Below are positions 8,429 to 21,200 of a stretch of 64,000 nucleotides of DNA, in pieces. The position numbers and the translations under genes are program-made. The DNA comes from an uncultured Eubacteriales bacterium (GTDB lineage: Bacteria > Bacillota > Clostridia > Oscillospirales > CAG-382): positions 1 through 64,000 of the forward strand of contig URVJ01000006.1 of assembly GCA_900551295.1 (NCBI GenBank). The letters run 5' to 3'. Positions within the stretch are counted from its first letter, which is position 1. Every line of letters starts with the position of its first letter. The notes under the pieces were generated by a model that saw only the letters and a list, made by a program, of their open reading frames with translations, was not told where the DNA came from and ran no database searches.

Positions 8429-9925
8429 TTATTCTTCGTCCTTTTTCTCGGCGGTTTTCTTTGCTGCGGTCTTACGGGGTTTCTTTACGGTTTCGGTCTT
8501 TTCTTCCTTTGCCGTATCAGCCTCAGCGTCGGTTTTCTTTGCAGTCTTTCTTGCCGTCTTTTTCTTGGGCTTTTCTTCGCCGTCCTCGGTCTTTGCCTCT
8601 TCGGGAGCGTTCATCTTTGCGAATTCCTCGGCGGTGACGGTCTTTTCGGTAATCTTTGCATTATCCTTTACGAATTCAAACGCCTTTATTGATTTAACGT
8701 CCTCGGCGAGATCCTCTTTGGAAATTCTTGCCTTTACGTCGTCGGCTTTCATACCGAACTGCTTTGCCATTTCCTCGTATTTATTCTCGATTTCCTCATC
8801 GCTTGCCTCGATCTTTTCAGCCTTGATGATCTCTTCGAGTGCGAGCTGCTTAAGTACGTTTACCTTTGCGGGCTCTGCATAACGTGCGCGTATATCCTCA
8901 ATCTTCATGCCTGTGTACTTTACAAGCATATCAAGGCTGAGTCCCTGACTTCTGAGGTTATAGTCATACTCTCTTACGAGAAGATCCTGTTCCTTTTCGA
9001 TCATAACGTCCGGAACTTCTGCTTCAACGTTTGCGGTGAGCGCCTTTGTGAGATCTTCCGCAAGTCTTACTTCAGCCTCTGCGTCATGTCTCTTTTCTAT
9101 TTTAGCCTTAATGTCTGCCTTGTATTCAGCAAGAGTATCGAATTCGGAAGCGTCCTTTGCAAACTCGTCGTCGAGAGTGGGAAGTTCCTCAAATTCAAGA
9201 CCGTTGAGCTTGCACTTGAAGGTTGCGTCCTTGCCTGCAAGTTCTGGCGCATGGTATTCTTTCGGGAAGGTTACGTTTACGTCGAATTCGTCGCCTACGT
9301 TCTTGCCAACGATCTGATCTTCAAAACCGGGAATGAACGAACCCGAGCCGAGCTTTAACTTATGGTTTTCTGCCTTGCCGCCTTCAAAAGCTTTGCCGTC
9401 GCAGAAACCTTCGTAGTTGATATCGGCAATGTCGCCGTCCTTGGCTGCTCTGTCGGTAACGCTTATGGTTCTGCTGTAACGCTCTCTTGTTCTTTCAAGC
9501 TCTGCGTCAACTTCGGAATCCTCTGTCTTTACGACAACCTTATCAACCTTAAGGCCCTTATATTCGCCGAGCTTTACATCGGGAACGCGTATAAAGGTAA
9601 CTTTGGCATTTATGCCGTCCTCTGCCTCGAAATCAACGTCGGTCACTTCGGGCATGCCTGCTATCTTGTAGGGTGTTTCCTTGACTGCGGCGTTTATTTC
9701 GGACGGGAGAAGATCGTTTATTGCGTCTTCATAGAATACCTGAGAACCGTAGAACTTTTCAACCAGTCCTCTTGTAGCCTTGCCTTTTCTGAAACCGGGA
9801 ATAGAGATGCTCTTTGCGTTTCTCTTAAATACCGCGTTTACTGCGTTTTCAAAGGTCTCCTTTGAAATTACGATGTCCATCTCAACCTTATTTGTTTCGG
9901 TTTCCTTGAAGTTTTTTAAACTCAT
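8429..9925 (-). CDS. tig: Trigger factor, ribosome-associated chaperone and prolyl isomerase
   Basis: Trigger factor binds the ribosome exit tunnel and shields nascent chains. Domains in order are the N-terminal ribosome-binding domain with its signature (IPGFRKGKATRGLVEKFYG, residues 43-61), the FKBP-type isomerase domain (about 150-245; GDIADINYEGFCDG and FIPGFEDQIVG), and the helical C-terminal arms. At 498 residues it is some 60 longer than most homologues. The excess is a C-terminal tail (about 435-498) rich in Lys, Ala, Thr and Glu with KKTARKTAKKT- and RKTAAKKT-type repeats resembling histone-H1-like tails. It has its own promoter upstream and is followed by clpP and clpX. Confidence 0.96.
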   Translation of the reverse strand: MSLKNFKETETNKVEMDIVISKETFENAVNAVFKRNAKSISIPGFRKGKATRGLVEKFYGSQVFYEDAINDLLPSEINAAVKETPYKIAGMPEVTDVDFEAEDGINAKVTFIRVPDVKLGEYKGLKVDKVVVKTEDSEVDAELERTRERYSRTISVTDRAAKDGDIADINYEGFCDGKAFEGGKAENHKLKLGSGSFIPGFEDQIVGKNVGDEFDVNVTFPKEYHAPELAGKDATFKCKLNGLEFEELPTLDDEFAKDASEFDTLAEYKADIKAKIEKRHDAEAEVRLAEDLTKALTANVEAEVPDVMIEKEQDLLVREYDYNLRSQGLSLDMLVKYTGMKIEDIRARYAEPAKVNVLKQLALEEIIKAEKIEASDEEIENKYEEMAKQFGMKADDVKARISKEDLAEDVKSIKAFEFVKDNAKITEKTVTAEEFAKMNAPEEAKTEDGEEKPKKKTARKTAKKTDAEADTAKEEKTETVKKPRKTAAKKTAEKKDEE

Positions 9926-9994
9926 TTTGTTTCCTCCGGGTGTTTTCCGTCTTACTTTTGACAGAAAAAATTATATTCAAAGTATATCTATTAC

Positions 9995-10022
9995 ATTATA
10001 AGCAAAATTTATGAATTGTCAA
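9995..10022 (-). promoter_or_regulatory. Promoter of tig
   Basis: On the minus strand TTGACA (10022-10017) and TATAAT (10000-9995) are separated by 16 bp, about 70 bp before the tig start codon. Confidence 0.75.
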
Positions 10023-10084
10023 GTCATTTTTGATAAACTCGGCATTAATTTTGCCGTATTTGCGCACTTCGGCAAAAAATACGT

Positions 10085-11038
10085 TCAGAATTCCTTTTTT
10101 ATGGAACGTGAAAACAGCGCGTCAAGCGACTGTGCGGTATCTTTTCCGAGATAGAGCGTATCGTACACGGCGCGGCATATGGGAAGCTCGACTCCGAGCT
10201 TTTCCGCCCGATTTACAAGTGCCTTAACGGTGTAATAACCTTCGGCAAGGCTGTCGTAAGGCTCATTCTTCACGAATTTTTCTCCGAACATTCTGTTATG
10301 GCTGTACGGAGAGAATACCGTCGCCTCGTAATCGCCGAGGTGGCACAGACCGTATGCCGAAAGTTCGTTGCCGCCCGACGCCTTTATAAAACGCGCGATC
10401 TCACGCGTTCCTCTGGACATAAGCGCGCCTTTGAGCGTTCCGAGTTTGAGCGCGTCAAGCATACCCGCAGCAATTCCTATTACGTTCTTTGCAGCGGCGC
10501 CTATTTCGTTTCCGATAAGGTCGGTTCCGTAGTAAAAACGTATGAGATTTCCCGAAAAGCCGTCAACAAGCATATGCTTGAACTCCTCGTCAAGACTGTC
10601 TATTACCATGCAGTTGGGTATTCCCGAAAGAAATTCCTGCACGTGTCCGGGACCCAGCCACACGGCGCATCTGCTGTCCGGCAGATTATCCGAGATTATC
10701 TGGGAGAGCCGTCTGCCCGTCGAAATTTCTATTCCTTTCATGCAGAGAACAACATTACCGCGTGAAAAACCGTTCTGTGCAAGCTGCTTTGAAAATCCGT
10801 TAAGCGCCTGGGAAGCAATGGAAATTACAAGCACGTCGGAATTTAACGTGTCCCCAAGTTCCTGCGTGAGTTTTACCGATTCGGGTAGCTCTAACAGCTC
10901 GCTTTTGCGTGTTTTTATAAAGTTTTCCATTGACTTTGAGCCGGGACGCCCGTAAAGCGTTACGTCGTGTCCGATCTTATTCAGATACCACGCTATAAAA
11001 GAGCCCCATCTTCCGCAGCCGGCAACGGTAATTTTCAA
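10085..11038 (-). CDS. gpsA: NAD(P)-dependent glycerol-3-phosphate dehydrogenase
   Basis: The enzyme reduces dihydroxyacetone phosphate to sn-glycerol 3-phosphate for phospholipid synthesis. The dinucleotide-binding motif at the N-terminus is VAGCGRWGSFIAWYLN. Other GpsA landmarks are VLCMKGIE, the substrate region GPGHVQEF, and the catalytic-Lys segment IGAAAKNVIGIAAGMLDAL. The length, 317 residues, is slightly below the usual 330. The motif GCGRWG differs from the commonest GAGSWG, but all key glycines are present. It lies downstream of the GLUG-repeat gene by 39 bp. Cytoplasmic. Confidence 0.92.
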   Translation of the reverse strand: MKITVAGCGRWGSFIAWYLNKIGHDVTLYGRPGSKSMENFIKTRKSELLELPESVKLTQELGDTLNSDVLVISIASQALNGFSKQLAQNGFSRGNVVLCMKGIEISTGRRLSQIISDNLPDSRCAVWLGPGHVQEFLSGIPNCMVIDSLDEEFKHMLVDGFSGNLIRFYYGTDLIGNEIGAAAKNVIGIAAGMLDALKLGTLKGALMSRGTREIARFIKASGGNELSAYGLCHLGDYEATVFSPYSHNRMFGEKFVKNEPYDSLAEGYYTVKALVNRAEKLGVELPICRAVYDTLYLGKDTAQSLDALFSRSIKKEF

Positions 11039-11077
11039 ATCTGCATACGTCCTTTCGGTAACATTATAAAAATCATA

Positions 11078-13036
11078 TTATTCGGTCACATCGGCAGACG
11101 GGGAGAGCGTCTTTTCCGAATCGAATATAAAGAGTTTAAGCTTATTTTCTCCCGTTTCATCGGTAAATGCGGCGGAAAAGTTTATATTTGCCGTGCTTAC
11201 CGTGCCGTCCGAATTTGCCGTGACTGTGCCTGCCGAGCACATTCTGCCCTCGTTATTATAAACCGCGCCGACGACAAACGCGCTCTTTGTTCCGTCGGGA
11301 AAATAGATGCTTACTTCAACGTTTCCCGAGACAATGCCGCCGTCGTTGACAAGGTTATTTTCCGCACTTACTATCTGCGCCTTATTTATATCGTCCACGA
11401 CCGCAAGGCTTATCTTTGCCGGAACAGGTGCGAACGCGCCGTCCGAATTTTCAAAGAACAGTATGCAGTCGTAAAGTCCCGTCTTATTCTGTGCGCCGAA
11501 AACCCTGCTTGCCGCATATCCGTCAACTTCGGGAACAAGCCCTGACGCATCGGACGGCACGGCAAAAACCTGCTGTGATACGGTTTCGGATACGTTTCTC
11601 AAAATTTCTTCATATACGATTCTTGGAAAATTGCCGCTTTCGAAAACCCACACCGAGCTGTCAAAGCCGGGAAGAACTGTATTGCTCTGAATTCTCGAGA
11701 TCGGAGCTTTTAGAGCATATTCGTCCGTCGTGCCGTTATCGGCAAAATAGGTATGGTCGTGAATTACGTTTTTGCCATCATAGCTTGCCGCAACTCCGCC
11801 GTTTTTATCACCCGAAACAGTTCCGACATTCAGCGACGTGTTTATCTGCGCGGTTCTGTTATCGGACGCGCCTATCATACCGGAAATTCCTCCGGACACG
11901 CCTCCGGCTGAGCTTATATCCGCCGCGTTATAGCAGTCCTCAATTTTTAAATTGACCTCATCGGCAAGTATAATTCCCGCTATCCCTCCGCAGTAAACCG
12001 ACTGCGCGCTTACTTTGCCGTAGTTTACGCAAGCCGAAATGTTGGATTCGTGGTTATATCCGGCAATTCCTCCGGCAGAGCAAACGCTGTCGGACGCGCT
12101 GTAACAGCTGTTGGTCACAGCCGAATAGTTTGCACACGCAAAAATGCTTGCGCCGAACGCATTCTCTCCCGCAATGCCGCCTGCATGGCTGTCGGTTATG
12201 ATAGAGAGCGACTGCGCCTCAACTTTTCCGTTTGAAAGGCAGGACCCGATCAATCCGTGATTTCCTCCTGCTATTCCTCCGGTGCAGGCTGAAAAATATG
12301 CGCTTTTCCCCTTTACACTGCCGCCGAATGCGCTGTCGTCTATGTTTCCGAAATTAATTCCCGCTATTCCTCCGGTATACGAGCTGAACGCGCGCGAACC
12401 CGAAACATTTGCGTAGCTTACGGAATTGATTATGCTTGCGCTCTTTCCGTTTGACGCGCAGATTCCGGCAGTATACGAATTAAGCCTTTCGCCCTTTCCC
12501 ACAACCGTTCCCGAAACGTTCACTCCGTCTATTACCGTGCCTCCGGACGCGTCGGCGCAGAGCAGTGCAGTCTTGGAAGAACCCGACGCATAAGAATCGA
12601 AAATTATAAGATTGCTTATCTGTGCGCCGTCAGCATATCCGAAAAGCGCGCAAAGCCCGTCCTTTTCTTCAAGGCAAAGACCTCGCACGGAATAGCCTTT
12701 ACCGTCAAACGAACCCTTGAACGGCACACTCGCACTGCCTATCGGCTTGAACGTCATGACCTCGGAATCGACATACGCTATGCTTCCCTGCGTATCATAC
12801 GTAAAGTATCCGTCATTTTCAAAATCTATATCATTCGTGAGTGCAAAAAACTTTCCCTCAAAGCTGTCAGTCACACTCAGCCGCGCCAAAGTACAGAGAT
12901 CGTCCGGCGACGCAATACTGTACGGATCCTGTTTCGTTCCGCTGCCGGATAGTGTGTCCGCCGCAAAAACGCAGGTGCTGAGCATTACCAGCACCGCGGC
13001 AAATGAAAATGCTTTTTTCATAATTTTCACCGTCAT
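11078..13036 (-). CDS. Secreted GLUG-type repeat protein
   Basis: This is a 652-residue exported protein. A signal peptide (MKKAFSFAAVLVMLSTCVFA, after a short MTVKI lead) is followed by GSGTKQDPYSIASPDDLCTLAR, the usual entry to GLUG/right-handed beta-helix repeat proteins. About eight repeats follow with the pattern GGIAG-N/Y-n-I-S/A-CVNYG-V, roughly residues 100-430. The C-terminal third (about 480-652) is beta-rich and Ig-like without a visible anchor. Such proteins are found on clostridial cell surfaces and are assumed to bind glycans or proteins; nothing enzymatic is seen. The start at 13036 fits GGAGG five bases upstream. The promoter is divergent from that of pyrG. Confidence 0.82.
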   Translation of the reverse strand: MTVKIMKKAFSFAAVLVMLSTCVFAADTLSGSGTKQDPYSIASPDDLCTLARLSVTDSFEGKFFALTNDIDFENDGYFTYDTQGSIAYVDSEVMTFKPIGSASVPFKGSFDGKGYSVRGLCLEEKDGLCALFGYADGAQISNLIIFDSYASGSSKTALLCADASGGTVIDGVNVSGTVVGKGERLNSYTAGICASNGKSASIINSVSYANVSGSRAFSSYTGGIAGINFGNIDDSAFGGSVKGKSAYFSACTGGIAGGNHGLIGSCLSNGKVEAQSLSIITDSHAGGIAGENAFGASIFACANYSAVTNSCYSASDSVCSAGGIAGYNHESNISACVNYGKVSAQSVYCGGIAGIILADEVNLKIEDCYNAADISSAGGVSGGISGMIGASDNRTAQINTSLNVGTVSGDKNGGVAASYDGKNVIHDHTYFADNGTTDEYALKAPISRIQSNTVLPGFDSSVWVFESGNFPRIVYEEILRNVSETVSQQVFAVPSDASGLVPEVDGYAASRVFGAQNKTGLYDCILFFENSDGAFAPVPAKISLAVVDDINKAQIVSAENNLVNDGGIVSGNVEVSIYFPDGTKSAFVVGAVYNNEGRMCSAGTVTANSDGTVSTANINFSAAFTDETGENKLKLFIFDSEKTLSPSADVTE

Positions 13037-13119
13037 TTTATCCTCCGTGACTGTTATTATATCGTATAAAAAGTGTATTTACAACAAAAGAACATTATAT
13101 CACATTTTATATATTATTT

Positions 13120-13148
13120 ATTATACAATATCGGTGTGCCGCTGTCAA
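13120..13148 (-). promoter_or_regulatory. Promoter of the GLUG-repeat gene
   Basis: Minus strand TTGACA (13148-13143) and TATAAT (13125-13120) with a 17-bp spacer, about 85 bp before the start codon. Confidence 0.78.
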
Positions 13149-13219
13149 TATTTCTTTTGTAAAAAACGCCGAAATGTACTTTTTGTCCCTTGTTTGTCAA
13201 AAATGTCATCAATTTGTGC

Positions 13220-13248
13220 TTGACAAGCTCTTCTCGTTATGATATTAT
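13220..13248 (+). promoter_or_regulatory. Promoter of pyrG
   Basis: TTGACA (13220-13225) and TATTAT (13243-13248) with a 17-bp spacer. A better -10 match, TATAAT at 13248-13253, would give a 22-bp spacer and is disfavoured. The transcript would carry a leader of about 160 nt. Confidence 0.65.
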
Positions 13249-13335
13249 ATAATGTATTTAAAAAACAGTGATGTTTTTGCAGAATAGATGCGTGCAACGG
13301 GGCACAAAGTCCGTGTCGTATTGCCGTTTTTTACC

Positions 13336-13357
13336 GCCACGTCCGACGTGGTTTTTT
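13336..13357 (+). promoter_or_regulatory. Terminator-like hairpin in the pyrG leader (possible attenuator)
   Basis: CCACGT (13337-13342) pairs with ACGTGG (13346-13351) around a 3-nt loop and is followed by six T (13352-13357). This is an intrinsic-terminator shape located between the pyrG promoter and the coding region. pyrG of Bacillus is known to be controlled by CTP-dependent attenuation in its leader. A similar logic is inferred here, but no G-run at the transcription start was identified and the antiterminator is not defined. Confidence 0.55.
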
Positions 13358-13415
13358 ATTTTGCAAAAAGCATTAAATTCAAAGAAAGCAAGAGTTTTCT
13401 TTTAAGAAAGAGGGA

Positions 13416-15026
<1,611 letters not shown>

Positions 15027-15077
15027 TCTTCATTACTTCATCACCGGCGCTGCAATTCCCTTTCATATTTAATAATC

Positions 15078-15122
15078 AATCCGGTATATATTCAGCCAAA
15101 GCTTGTGTATACCGGATTTTTT
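15078..15122 (+). terminator. Intrinsic terminator of pyrG
   Basis: An 11-bp perfect stem (AATCCGGTATA at 15078-15088 with its complement at 15108-15118) followed by a T run to 15122. Confidence 0.88.
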
Positions 15123-15148
15123 ATGCGCAAATTTTCATAACGGACAAG

Positions 15149-15187
15149 CAAAAAACAACCCGGAACGGCTTTTACACCGAACCGGGT
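15149..15187 (-). terminator. Intrinsic terminator of the giant SLH protein gene
   Basis: Read on the minus strand, ACCCGG pairs with CCGGGT (plus 82-87 and 58-63 of the 15100s) and is followed by a run of T (plus A's at 15149-15155). Confidence 0.75.
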
Positions 15188-15220
15188 CATTATATTATTC
15201 GGTTATTTTGACACTGTCAA

Positions 15221-18200
15221 TTACGGGAGAAGTTCTATATAAGCAATGTAGAACTCACCGGGAGCCTCAAACGGGTCAAAGCGCCAGTCTGTGATAGTGT
15301 CTTTCCACTCGCCGTTGGTTGTGCAATCCATGGTAAGAGTATAGATTCCGTTTTCATCGGGTTTTTCGGAAATCGTTGCATTTACCTTTCTTGCCTCTGC
15401 CCACGAGCCTGAAGGAGTTGTGAAATAGATCTTTGCGTCGGGTTTCGGTACTGCGGTCTGATCCCACTTCATACCTACTTTGATCGTCTTGTAGATCGAA
15501 GCGTCAATTTTACCGGTAATCGAGCTTACGCCTACTATCGGGTCGGATCTTCCGCTGTCGTTTGCAACTGCCTTACCGTAAGCAAGACCGTCCTTGAGAA
15601 CAAGGTTCTTATTTTCGCAGCTTGAAAGTCCTGCTTTGACAAGCTGTGCAGGTTCTATGCGAATCTTGAGAGCGTCTATCTCGTCCTGAGTTACGACTCT
15701 CTTTCTGTTTTCGACAAGAGCTATGCGGTTGATTATTGCGGAGATCTCGCTTCTCTTGATCTCAGCGTCGGGATTGAAGTTATAAGCCTCATCGACACCG
15801 ACAATTATACCTGTGTTGTAAAGTTTCTGGATATCCTTATATGCCTTATCGCTTGTAGGCACATCGGGGATATTATTGAATACGTTGATTGCGTTAAGCC
15901 ATTCGTTGGGAACGGAGTATGCAAATATCTGAGCAACCTCGCGTCTTGTTGCAACCTTTGTATAATCGCTGAACTGGTTGTTAATTATGATACCTGCGGA
16001 TCTTGCGTAGTTTACATAAGGAGTATACCATGCTTCGCCGTCTGCGGCTGCGGGTATTTCCTTTTTGAAGTAAGTTGCATTGAGTCTTGCTGCAATTGTA
16101 ACCGCCTCTGCAACCGTCATGCTGCCTGCGGGTACAAATTCGGTCGTGCTTCTGCCGTTCATAAGTCCGAGCTTATAGGAGGTTTCAACGTCGCCGTAGA
16201 ACCAGTCGGAAGACTTAACATCGGTAAATGTCGAAGCGCTGAATTCCTTAGTGAACGGGAACTTGGTTATATCGTCGCCCTTATCTTCGGGAATGGTATT
16301 GCTGAACATGATATAGTCAATGTCGAGCGTTCCCGAGGAGTCGCCGTCGAGCGAGAAGAACGCACCGGTGATAGTACCGGTCCAGTCGGAAATGGTGCTC
16401 ATATCGTAAGCAACTACGGTGTACTTGCTCTTATCAAGCTCCTTGGTCATTGCTCTGGACTCGGCAAATCCGTTTTCAGCGGTTCTGAAGTAAACTCTGA
16501 GACCGTTTCCTGCGGACATATTCATCTTTGCTCTGATTACAATGTACTTATGAGTAGCCGCGTCAACAGCAAGCTTTGCGGGAGTGAAGAATGCAGGTGA
16601 GTCGTTGCTGCCTGCCGCACGTCCGTTGGACTTGAGCGAAAGGACGCTGTTGGTCATGGAAACCTTTTCCATCTGTCTGTACGAGCCGATGAGCTTAAGA
16701 TCGTCATCACTTGTAAAGTCAAAGGTTATGGTATCCTTGCTTGCGGTTCTTGCGGTAATATCGGAAGGATCCGAAGTACCGGGGTTACCGCCGCCTGTTA
16801 CTGCTCCTGCGTTTGAACCTGTGGTCGGCTGAGGCTTGGTTTCATACTGCTTTCTTGTTGTGGTATTGCCTGCACTTTCGCCAACCTTCTTAACGGTAGA
16901 CTCATAGAAGTCATCGATAACATTCTGAGCAGTCTCGTTATTTGTGAAGGTGACATCCATGATCTTATATGTTCCGTAAACGCCGGTCTGGAGAACAAGG
17001 CTTACGTCTGTGATAGTGCCGTCAAAGTCTGTTACAGCAGAGAGGTCGGTTGCAATAATGTCGGTACCGCCGGAGCTCTTGGGAAGCTTGGTCGCGATGT
17101 CGGCATATGAATATTCATTTGCGCCGGCTTTCTTAAATCTGAGAGACACGATATTGGTCTTTACGGATTTAAGCGAGTAGCTGTACTTGAGAAGGAGAGT
17201 CTTTGTCACGTCGGTGACGGTCATAGAATCCGCAATCTTGACAACGGGAGTGATAACGGTTGTGGAATCACCCTTGAGAACAAGACCGTTGTCATCGCTT
17301 TCCGCGCTGAGAGCGCCGTCTGCATTTTCTTCGAGTACTGAAACCGTCTCTGCAACTTCTTCATCGGTAAGACCGGAGAGGTCAACAGTGGGATTCCATA
17401 CTGCGTAAAGTGTTTCATCGTCCTTGACAACTATTTCGCCGCTGTAAAGAGTACCTGTGCCGTCTGCCTTATCGGACCAGCCCATGAACTTGTAGCCGTC
17501 TCTTTCGGGAGTAAGCGGAACCTTGACTTTACCGAGATCGTATGTGTTGGTAACGGTGGTTGCGGTAAGCATATCGCCCGTCGGGGATTCGATAAGCATT
17601 GTACCGCCGTTTGCGTCGAAGGTTACATTTCTGCTCTCATCATAGAATCTGATGTAGTCGATGTAGATGTACTTACCGGGCTTTACTTCAGCCGGGTCAA
17701 AACGGATAAAGTTGAAGTAGTTTGCCCACTTGCCTGCCGCAACGGATGCCTTTGAGTTGTAGCTCAGGGTTACAAAGTTATCAAGACCGTTTGCGGTGTA
17801 AGCAATACTGTAACAAGTTCCTGCAAATTCACGCTGATGAGCCGGATCGTTATCCCACTCGTGGATTATGAAGTTGCCGTCAGCGTCCTTTGTAGTGTAG
17901 TAGATCGTGCAGGCAGCGCTTTCTTCGGCGGAAAGTCTGATATCCATGCGCTTATACTTGGAAGCGTCCATTACGCCCCGTGCAAAGTTGAGGTAGAAGA
18001 ACGGGTCGTTGCCGGTCATCTTGAACTTCATCAGACCGTCTTCGTATTTGATATCAGTCATCTGACCGTTATAGGAAATGCCGTCGGGCTTGGAGTTCAT
18101 TTCAAAGAACACGCCCTTAGCCCATACTGCGTAAAGCGTTGTATCAGCCTTAACGTTAAGAGATGTTACGGTTGTCTGGGATTCGGGAGAAGTTGCCCAG

Positions 18201-21200
18201 CCGACGAATACGTAACCTGCTCTTACGGGAATGGTATCGGTTACGGTAAAGCTGCCCTTTGCAGATTCTGCAGCAGGCATACCGGTAACATTTGCCTGAG
18301 TATTCTTATCGTAAGTTATTACAAACTTCTTATTGAATTCTTCGTCCATTGCAATGGTGATTGTATGCTCTGCAAACTTGGACGGATCGTATACGGAGGT
18401 TGCGGTAACGATTACATCGCCGTTAAGTACGGGGGAAACTCTTCCGTTATCGGAAATTATTGCAAGTTCGTCAGTTACGGTCGGATCTGCGTTTCTGATA
18501 GACCATGTTACGCTTGTCATCGGAATCTTTGAACCGTCAACAGCTACGGTCTTTGCGGTAAGCTGTTCGTAACGTCCGTTTCTTCTGATCTCGTTTGCGC
18601 CGGAGATCTGTACGTAAGTTTCCGCGAGAGGAAGTGTATTCTCGAATGTGTAAGTTATTACAAGATCGCCTGTGGATTCGTCATATGCGGCCTCTGCTTC
18701 GTTTCCGTTTACGGTTGCGGTATTTTCGCTTGTAAACTTATATCCTGCGGGCGCTGTGACATGAATCTCGGCAGTGTAGGAGCTTTCGGGCTTGAACTGA
18801 CCGCCGTCGAAGAATTCGCCTGTCCATGTTACGGAGTTTACGGTGCAGTTTGCGGAAGCCTTTGCCGTCGTTGCGGGAACTGCCCACGTTTCGGGCTCGG
18901 TAAGACCGGTTATTGCAACATTTCCGGTAAAGTCCTTATTTTTGATAAGCTTAATGGACATTACGCCCCATTCGGGATATCCGTTGTAGGGGTCAAGACG
19001 GAGCTTTCCGAGTGTGCCCTTCCAGAGATATTCGCCTGTCGAGGGCTTTTCAGTCATGTTATAGACAAACTTAACACACTTTTTGCCGTTTACGGTAACA
19101 GCTTCTGCGCTGTCGACCTTGAGCGCGCGTCCTTCCCATGTAAACGAATCGGGTGCATTGGGGTAAGAGTAGTAGAGAGCAGGTGCCGAGCTTGTGCTTG
19201 TGCTTGCGGTTATCTTATTATCATAATGAACGCCGCCGTAAGTTCCGCCAAGTTCTGCGTCGTAAACGACTTCTACATAACCGTAATCCGATGCTGTCAG
19301 ACCGAGAACAGGTGTGGTAAGGTAAATATCCTGTGTTGCGCTTGTGGGGATAACTACGACCTCACCGTCTCTGTACTCAAGGCTGCCCTCATTTGTTCCC
19401 ATACCATTTACATGAAGAGGATTGCTGAAGTCAAAGTTATCGAGTTTTTCGTATGTTGCGTATACAGTAGTATTTTCTTTGGGAGTAATGCTTGTGATTA
19501 TGCCCGTCGAACCGTCCTCTGTTAAAGACCATCCTGCAAAACGTCTGTACGCGGGTATAAGGTCGGGAGTTATTTCGGAAAGGTCAAGCTCATCGCCCAC
19601 GAATACTTTTCTTACATCATTCTTCTTATCGGTTCCGTCGCTTGAAACAAAAGTTACGCTCGTAACGTCGGTATTTCCTGCTTCACCGGTTGCGGGGAAT
19701 GTATAGCTGAGGTAAAGCTTGCCGTTTTCATAGCTTACTGCCGCGTCTTCGCCGTTTACGGTTGCGGAAACGGGAGCGTCGGAAATCGACCAGCCCTTAG
19801 CCGGAGCTATTTCAATCTTTGCGGTGTATTCGGTATTGCCGTTGAAGTAATAATCGTAAAGAAGTGCCGGAGACCAGGTGATATTCGATACGGTATACTT
19901 TGCGGAATCCGCGGTGTTTGCGGTAGTGGGCGCAGGTTTCTTTGCAACGGGAGCTGCAAGGTCGGTTACGTCAATTGCTTCCGCGCTGTCGTTTACAAAT
20001 CTGATATAATCAATTTCGTAATACTTTCCGTTTGTTGCACCGGGGTCGATTCTGAGCTTCTTTACCTTGCCGGACCAGTAAGAACCCTTACGGCTCATAT
20101 CTATTCTGTATACGTGCCAATCGGTATCGGAAGCCTTGGGAACGCTGAGCTTATCGGTTTCGTTAAAGCCCTGTTTGGAGCTGTTTTCGGTTACGAAGAA
20201 TACGTCAAGCGCTGTTGTACAGTTACTTCTCATTCTGATTTCAAAGGTCTTATATTCATCAGCCGAGAAACCGGGGTTATCAATGGCGAAATTGGGGTCC
20301 CTGTTACTGGAAACAATACGGAGCACACCGTTCTTTACTTCCTTGGAGGAAATATTATCGAACGAACTCCAACCCTCAAAGTTGCCGTCGGTATTGAACT
20401 CAAATGCCGCACCCTTCATCCATGCCGCATACAGAGTCATGTCTTCGGTAAGCTTTACCTCGGTAACAGTCTCGTTTGCGGTGAGCGAAGTTTTCCAGCC
20501 CTTGAAGATATAGCCGTCTCTTACGGGAGTCTGAACTCCGGCGAGGGATACGTTTCTCTTGCCTTTGAGTTCGCTCGGCATATTTGTAACAGTTGCGTTT
20601 GTACCCTTATCAAATGTAATGATATTTGCGGGTGCCTGATTTGTAATTGTAACTGTATATGTACCGGTTACTGCAGGGTTATATACTGCGGCCGCAGTTA
20701 CGTTTACGGTACCGTCATAGTAAGCGGTAAGTGTTCCGTCTTCGGATATCTCAGCAATTTCGGTGTTATCAATAGACCAGATAACGTCATGCGTATCAAT
20801 CTTATCGCCGGAATTTACGGGAGTTACCTTTGCCGAAAGCTTAATGCTGCCGTCAGCCTTGGTAATTGCGGTCGGACCGGAGATCACAACGTCAACGGGA
20901 ACATAGTCAGCGGTTGCCGGGAATGTATATGTGACTTTAAGCTTGCCGGTTGCGGAATCAAATTCGGCAACAGCTTCTTTACCGTTTACGGTTGCCGTAG
21001 TTGTATCGTAGAATACGGCGCCGCCTGCCTTTGCGGAAAGAGTGACATTAAGAGTGTACTCGGTATTTCCTGCGAAACGGTCGGTTTCGGGAGTCCAGCT
21101 TACGCTGTCAACGGTATATCCTGCGTCTGCGGGAAGTCCGACTGTTGCCGAAGGAACTTCTCTGAGAACAGGTTCCGCAACATTTGTGATTTCTACATTA

